Origin: Cryptomeria japonica
Taxonomy: Eukaryota > Streptophyta > Pinopsida > Cupressales > Cupressaceae
DNA: 64,000 nucleotides
Direction of reading: 5' to 3'
Assembly (NCBI RefSeq): GCF_030272615.1
Contig: NC_081410.1
Span: 125,925,640-125,989,639, forward strand
In this document: in pieces, positions 58,457 to 64,000 of the stretch
Numbering within the stretch: position 1 is the first letter of the stretch
Layout of the letters: each line of letters begins with the position of its first letter
Translations under genes and position numbers: made by a program
Notes under the pieces: model-generated
Database searches by the model: none
Told to the model about the DNA's origin: nothing
What the model saw: the letters and a program-made list of their open reading frames with translations, nothing else

Positions 58457-59700
58457 GATCCTGAAGCAATTTGAATTCTTCTTCAAAGGCCTTTTTTAAT
58501 TTCTCCCAAGTATTTTGAGAGGTAGGTTCAATCTTTGTTTACCAATCAATGGCTACACCTCACAAGGTGATTAGAAAAGACCGTAGCAAGCAATCCCTCT
58601 CATCTTACCCATTTTCTGCCCAAATTGCTTCACAAGTCTTGCAGTGTCTTACAAGATACTTGAATTCATTCCTATAAACTTAGGCAACTTTTGTCTTTCT
58701 ACACTTGGGCTTAATGGTGGAGTCACCATGGTTTTACCTTGATGCAAACTTAGTGCCTAGAATCTACTGCTTAGGAAGTTCAGATTTGATCACTCAAGTG
58801 CTCCTTCAACACTCTCAAACACATGGGAGTCCTCACCTCTTCTTGTAGCTTCAGTGTCTCACATACTTGTTTGACCATCAATTTCCCTTTTGTGCCCTCG
58901 AACTCTTAGCCCTACAATTTTTAGTTTCATTTCTTCTTCTAGTAACAACTCTATGCTGGTGAAGAAGTCTTTCAACTCCATCTCCCAATGAAAAATTTCC
59001 TAATCTAGAGGAGGTTGCAGTGATTCTTCTTACCAGACTTGATTTGCAAGGTTGACCCACACTTTATCCAATAATGGAAGATGTCATGCTATTTAATGCC
59101 ACCCACTCTTCCTTGGTGTGATTATTCTTTATGGGTTGAATGTTTTGTCTCTCTAGACTACAACTTCTACTTAAGCTCCTTCTTTGACTTTTACTTTGAG
59201 ACAGACATCAGCTTGGGATTTGCACAACTTGAATCCCTTTGACTACCTCTCATACTCTTCTTCTTTCTTCCCTTTGCTCTACCAATATTAGATATTGTTT
59301 GATCTCTTGATCCTAACCACCTTGTGGCCGCTTCCTACCTTTATATGGGGTGTAAGGGAATAAATATCTTGAATCAGAACCAATTTCTTTAAGGTGAAAG
59401 CACCAATATTTACTCTTCTTTCTAATAAAACTAATACTTGAAATAATAAACTAATAGAGCAATAAAATATAACTTTAATCACACACATAGATCTTACAAA
59501 AGTAGGCCAAAGATGATTAACCAAGGATTAGACCATTTTCCTTGACTATGCAAAGGTATTTAAAGAACCTAACAGCTGCCAAATAGAACACAACTGTATA
59601 CCAGCTAACTCTTATAACTTCCCAAAAGCCGACAAACATATACATAGTCTGTTACAATCATTTAATAAAACATAATAAAGGCATTGCATGCTAACCACAT
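58457..59700 (-). pseudogene. Old retroelement: gag N-terminal part and leader (copy II)
   Basis: Minus-strand frames just right of the gypsy insertion read like the capsid end 'KAFEEEFKLLQ'. 58620-59090 matches the region flanking the hAT insertion at 10680, and 59400-59660 matches the flanks of the hAT insertion at 47081. It lacks both hAT insertions and so preserves both empty sites. Confidence 0.55.
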
Positions 59701-61232
59701 GCATCACATTATACGTGCCTTTCTATATATAATTTCAAATCTTTTGAACCTCATGTGTATAGGTGCATTTTCTGGCGCAGGCCCATACCTGAAACCCATG
59801 TGTTGGACATGATTTTGGATAAAGTGTTGTTTCTTTTATTAGGTGCACATATATGGGTTAGGCATGCACCTAAATATTGAACTTTAGCTCTTGAACTGTC
59901 TCTCTACATCAGTGCACCCCAATACACAGTTTCAGTTTGATTCAAAACAACACTAATGTCTTGTGAGGTGTGCCCTTCTACCTCAGATGCACGCTTATCA
60001 GTGTACAAGTCTTAACTTTGTCAAAAATGACTTCTTGTGAGGTGGGCCCCTAGTAGTCACATTAGCACCTTTGAAAACAAGTTAGATTTTGGGTTTGTAC
60101 CTATTCATTACGAGGTGTGCACCTATGTGTTGAGTCTAGTATATCCAATCCTTATTCTCAATTGTTCACTTCATCTTCTCACTTCACCAATTATCTAAAC
60201 TCCAAACCATCTCTTTTGAATCTGGTTCCTTCCATTATGATGTGACTTTGAGATGATACTTACCAACCTTTCCAACAGAAACCTCTTCTTTCTAGTATTC
60301 TACCATGATGAATGACTTCAAAAACTTTGTTTCATGATCCTACGGACATATAAAAGAACAAAGAACAACATGAGAAAGCAAAGAAAAAGAGCCCTGAAAC
60401 ATGTTTTGCACTTAGGAAAATGACACATGTAAATTAAAACTTGACTCAATACAAAAATTGTGCATTGGTACAACAGCTTTGTAAATGACAAGGTTCACAT
60501 AGTTTGCAGGAAAAGCAGGGACCAAACAAGCAACCAGAAAGCACGAGTCATCCCACAATGACACACAACCTAGTATGGAACTTTGGCCTGATTACTCGAG
60601 TGAGGTGCTGATATTTGCTGAAAAGTTAGCCAGTCATTCATGGTCAAACACAGCCCAAGCAACACTTTCCCACCCTAGAGCAGCCAAGGGTCAAAAATAC
60701 AATGGGAGAAACCAAGTCTTTTAGAAAGAACAGGAAACCACCGATTGCATATTCAAGAATCTAATTAATGGGATTTGAAGCAGTGGACAACTAAACTAGA
60801 ACTTTACTAACACTCTTCTAAATTCAGTGTATGGAAACTTGAGAAGCAAAGGAAGTCAGTGCTCTATGTGTAATTGACATCAATTAACGGCTTAAGATCA
60901 ATCACTGAGTATTGATTTCATTTGGTGCTTAGCACTAAGTCCTGCCAAGCATACTGATAGGAGAAGCTTTGAGTGACTTAGTGAAGTTTCTTCATCTATA
61001 TTAGGCTAACTGATGAAACTGAAGGACCTTATGAAGGTCAGCAAATTAATTTGATCTCTGGAGAATTTATCAGTGTAACACATCAAGTCTTGAAAGGCTT
61101 CCTTTAAAGGCAGGTTATATTGAACTCAATAAAATTTCACTCATATGAGTAGTCAAATGAAAGCTACCATTAACCTTCCAGAAATTAAACTTAATCAACA
61201 AAATATATTAAACACAGGCATTCGAACCATAC
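59701..61232. other. Intron sequence, no gene recognised
   Basis: A few words such as GCACCTATGTGTTG recur loosely between 59750 and 60130. No element ends or coding frames are visible. Confidence 0.45.
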
Positions 61233-61453
61233 TTGCTAGTTTTGGTTGGACGGATTTTAATCCCTTCGGAAACAAGACTTCCACAAACTGCAGCAAGCTG
61301 GGATGGCTTCAACCCAATCAAACATTCGTTTTTGATAGCCATTGCCAACCATAGCTCATTTGCTCCACGGATTTTTGATGCTGTTTCTCCCAATGGGTAT
61401 AAGAGCTGTGTATTTATATCTAATGCTTGTGCCTCATGTAGAACTTCACCAAC
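61233..61453 (-). CDS. ISE2: ISE2-like DExH-box RNA helicase, internal exon
   Basis: A 221-bp exon reading 'VGEVLHEAQALDINTQLLYP', 'LGETASKIRGANELWLAMAI' and 'LKPSQLAAVCGSLVSEGIKI', the highly conserved segment that follows the helicase core in plant ISE2. It ends in phase 2 at AGCAA|GTATGG, and the next exon (24257) supplies the missing base. The acceptor (GAAACAG) has a weak pyrimidine tract, so the exact start could differ by a few codons. The frame is open across the exon. The helicase motor exons must lie right of the window. Confidence 0.9.
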
Positions 61454-62227
61454 CTGTTTCCCATGTGTAATATTTTAGTAAAAGTTGAAAATTAACTCCC
61501 ATTTAAAGTACAACATAAATACAAATACTAATGAAAAACAAATTATAATGAAAACTAGTTCAAGTTGCAAAAATCATCTTACACTGACTGGTCATGATTG
61601 AATCATCATACTTATCTAAAATCATTGTACATAAAATGGGTTCAGGGAATAAAAAAAACTTATGTATTTGATGCTATGCTGAATTGGGCTATCAACATAA
61701 CCTCATGCAAACAAATCTAAGAATGTATTATGTTTTGCAATAATCTTGCCAGGGATTTCTCAAATGCCTACACAATAAGATGATATTTTATTTTTTTAAT
61801 TTACTATCACAATTTGCCCATCCTGATGTGTGTCTTCAAGTTCTTGGAAAAGTGATAGTTATCTCTAAAAATTTCCATGATACATGTTTTAATGCAGTGT
61901 GGAAATAACAATTGGTTGATATTTAACAGCATAATTAGGAACAGTTAGAACCAGATATAACAGCAACTCCACGAGGCTTATTCCATCTCCAATCAACATG
62001 TTCATCCTCCCACCCAACATCAATACATGAACAACTTGGGAAATATTAGCATCAAAGATGTACTCCTGAACCAACATCCTTTGTAGCAATCTTATTATGA
62101 TAGTTCAGGAATCATTTCAAACTCCCCAAGAATCACAAGTCCAATCCAAGTCCATGATCTGGCAACCAGGCAACTCAAGGAGCTGAACAGGGCACAGACT
62201 TGACAAGTCCAATGATGGAATTTGGTC
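61454..62227 (-). other. ISE2 intron with unidentified coding-like stretches
   Basis: Minus-strand frames at 62089-61889 (66 codons, 'NISQVVHVLMLGGRMNMLIG') and 62230-62120 ('LLELPGCQIMDLDWTCDSWG') have protein-like composition, and an overlapping frame reads 'DVGWEDEHVDWRWNKPRGVA'. I cannot assign them. They could be a decayed gene fragment or chance. Confidence 0.3.
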
Positions 62228-62587
62228 CATACTTGCAAAACTCGGCGAGCAATTCAAAAACTCGCGAGTAATCGCGATCCATAATGCCGCGCGAGTTAAT
62301 CGCGGAAATACTCGGGGTGATTTTTTTATATACTCGCCGCGATTTTTTTGGCAAATACTCGCCGTTAATGGCCAAAACCCGCCCGAAACGCGGCACAAAA
62401 TGCGAGAAAAATGCGACTTAAGTCGCAGGCAAAAAAAAAACTGAAGTCTTTATTCCATTTCGCGGCTCGCACGACTCCGGAAGGCAAAAAACGCCACGCG
62501 ATTTGCAGTAGGGTTTGCATTTGTACGCGCGACCAGGTTTTTACTTGTTTATTCGTGATCTTTTTGTATTGTTTTATTTCGAATACA

Positions 62588-63480
62588 CAGTCATTTTGAC
62601 TGTGTAATACACAGTCATTTGAAATGACTGTGTATTACACAGTCAAAATGACTGTGTATTGTTTGCATTTGCACGCACGACCAGGTATCTTTTTGTATTG
62701 TTTTATTTCGAATGACTAAGACTGTGTAATACACAGTCATTTGAAAATGACTGTGTATTACACAGTCTTAGTCATTTCAAATGACTGTGTAATACACAAT
62801 CATTAGTAATTACAGTCATTTCAAATGACTGTGTATTACACAGTCATCAGTCATTTGAAATGACTGTGTAATACACAGTCATTTGAAAATGACTGTGTAT
62901 TACACAGTCACAGTCATTTCAAATTTTCAAATGACTGTGTATTACACAGTCATCATTACACAATCACAGTCATTTCAATTTTCAAATGACTGTGTAATAC
63001 ACAGTCATTTCAAATTTTCAAATGACTGTGTATTACACAGTCATCATTACACAGTCACAGTCATTTCAAATGACTGTGTATTACACAGTCACAGTCATTT
63101 CAATTTTCAAATGACTGTGTAATACACAGTCATTTCAAATTTTCAAATGACTGTGTATTACACAGTCATCATTACACAGTCACAGTCATTTCAAATGACT
63201 GTGTATTACACAGTCATCAGTCATTTGAAATGATTGTGTAATACACAGTCATTTCCAAATGACTGTGTATTACACAGTCATTTTCAAATGACTGTGTAAT
63301 ACACAGTTATTACAGTCATTTCAAATGAGAAATGACTGTGTATTACACAGTCATTTTTCAAAATTTCAAATGACTGATGACTGTGTAATACATTAATCAT
63401 TAATGTACATTGTAATTAATGACTGTGTATTACACAGTCAATTGTGAAATACTCATAGTCATTTGAAATGACTGTCAACT
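62588..63480. repeat. Array of nested short palindromes (about 0.9 kb)
   Basis: Two odd-length palindromes alternate many times in irregular order: GACTGTGTATTACACAGTC (and its reverse complement with AAT centre) and TCATTTGAAATGA. Because both strands read the same, neighbouring units can pair over long distances. Spacers vary, so it is not a simple tandem repeat. Confidence 0.92.
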
Positions 63481-63731
63481 GTGTAATGTCAATGTGTATT
63501 AAAGTATTTCATTTAAATTTAAATTTGAAGTTAAAAACTTAAAAAAATACACAACCAATTAAAAATTTTAATTTTAGAGAGTCATCTATTAATAGATGAC
63601 TGTAAATAAAATACAGTTATACAGTCATTGTAATTTTTGGATGTTTGTGATTTTTTTTGGTAACAATGTTATTTATCTCTAAATGTTGCCTCTCTTTTGC
63701 TAGGTTCTTTTCCACATCTTTTTGAAAGAAA

Positions 63732-64000
63732 ATGGATTCAGCTTCTACAGTTAAAGTTGGTGGCAAAAAGAGAGACCCTTGTTGGAAACATGGGAGACCA
63801 GGTCCAAAACGAGGAGATGTTTTTTGCAACCATTGCAAAAAAATTGTAAAAGGTGGCATTAATAGGTTCAAATATCACCTTGCAAAAATTCAATGCCGAG
63901 ATACCACAAGCTGTACGGAATGTACTGAAGAGGCTACGAGAGATGCAATAGCAACACTTGAAGCATATGATCAAAGGAAGGCAACAAAAAAGAGAACAGC
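63732..64000 (+). CDS. hAT transposase, first coding exon with BED zinc finger (partial)
   Basis: ATG 63732 opens 89 codons without a stop to the window end. 'DPCWKHGRPGPKRGDVFC' leads into 'CNHCKKIVKGGINRFKYHLA' and then H/C residues, the BED zinc finger typical of plant hAT transposases (compare 47554-47913 and 14158-14260). The helix after it is Lys/Arg-rich. A TTTTGCTAG acceptor-like site lies about 30 bp before the ATG, so an untranslated first exon is likely. Intact as far as seen; the catalytic part is outside. Confidence 0.85.
   Translation, partial: MDSASTVKVGGKKRDPCWKHGRPGPKRGDVFCNHCKKIVKGGINRFKYHLAKIQCRDTTSCTECTEEATRDAIATLEAYDQRKATKKRT

Larger units (their letters stand above)
24258..61232 (-). 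other. ISE2: Giant ISE2 intron, about 37.0 kb
   Basis: Donor AA|GTATGG at 61232 and acceptor TCTAG at 24258-24259. The phases of the two exons fit exactly (2 plus 1 bases), so no exon should be missing between them. It is filled by the elements listed below. Confidence 0.8.
62228..64000 (+). mobile_element. 5' part of a hAT transposon running off the window
   Basis: CATACTTGCAAAACTCGG at 62228 resembles the ends of hAT family B (CATAGTTACAAG..CTCGG) and opens a GC-rich subterminal region full of CTCGCGAG/CGCGAGT words (62240-62400). Then follow the palindromic array and the transposase start. The other end and target duplication lie outside. Confidence 0.65.

Noticed and set aside
62588-63480. 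Possible CRISPR-like array because of many short repeats
   Set aside because: Units are palindromes without regular unique spacers, the context is a plant hAT transposon, and no cas-like gene exists.

Overview
This window is plant nuclear DNA from a species with a large, repeat-rich genome, most likely a gymnosperm (conifer). The reasons are an AT-rich background, LTR retrotransposons nested several layers deep, plant-type hAT, Copia and chromovirus elements, and one host gene whose introns are tens of kilobases long and filled with these elements. There are no bacterial features, no rRNA, and no CRISPR array.

Host gene. Four short exons on the minus strand, too small to stand out as ORFs, together encode the last 188 residues of a chloroplast DExH-box RNA helicase of the ISE2 family. 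They lie at 61233-61453, 24158-24257, 23869-24015 and 4025-4123. Splice sites and reading phases agree at every junction. Nearly everything else between 4.1 and 61.2 kb is therefore intron: about 37.0 kb, 0.14 kb and 19.9 kb. The 5' part of the gene lies beyond the right edge.

Left part (0-4 kb): the 3' end of a Copia-like element, a LINE RNase H remnant, a 791-bp hAT deletion derivative, then the ISE2 last exon. The 19.9-kb intron (4.1-23.9 kb) holds two copies of a short hAT-type element (5967-6771, 10680-11434), a degraded retrotransposon gag, an LTR with a primer site (11805-13330), a complete hAT element with an 8-bp target duplication (13469-16831), a Copia element (17441-21857) with a nested solo LTR, and an LTR element at 22050-23788.

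The 37-kb intron (24.3-61.2 kb) starts with an outer LTR retrotransposon at 25008-42580. Its gag-position ORF contains a captured fragment of the cohesin regulator PDS5 and is cut by a solo LTR (30068-32155). Its 3' LTR is split by another LTR element (33528-42340) that has 3.1-kb LTRs and a 460-codon ORF antisense to its tRNA-Arg-type primer site. Then come a second copy of the solo-LTR family (44180-46575), a second hAT deletion derivative (47081-48586), a solo LTR with an array of heat-shock elements next to its TATA box (49463-50781), and a degenerate Ty3/gypsy chromovirus on the minus strand (52165-58456) inserted in an older gag.

Right end: upstream of the 61.2-kb exon another hAT transposon begins near 62228. 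It has a 0.9-kb array of nested palindromes and then the first BED-zinc-finger exon of its transposase, which runs off the window.

Identifications rest on reading motifs and recalled family features, not on a database search. Boundaries are firm where a target-site duplication is stated and approximate elsewhere.
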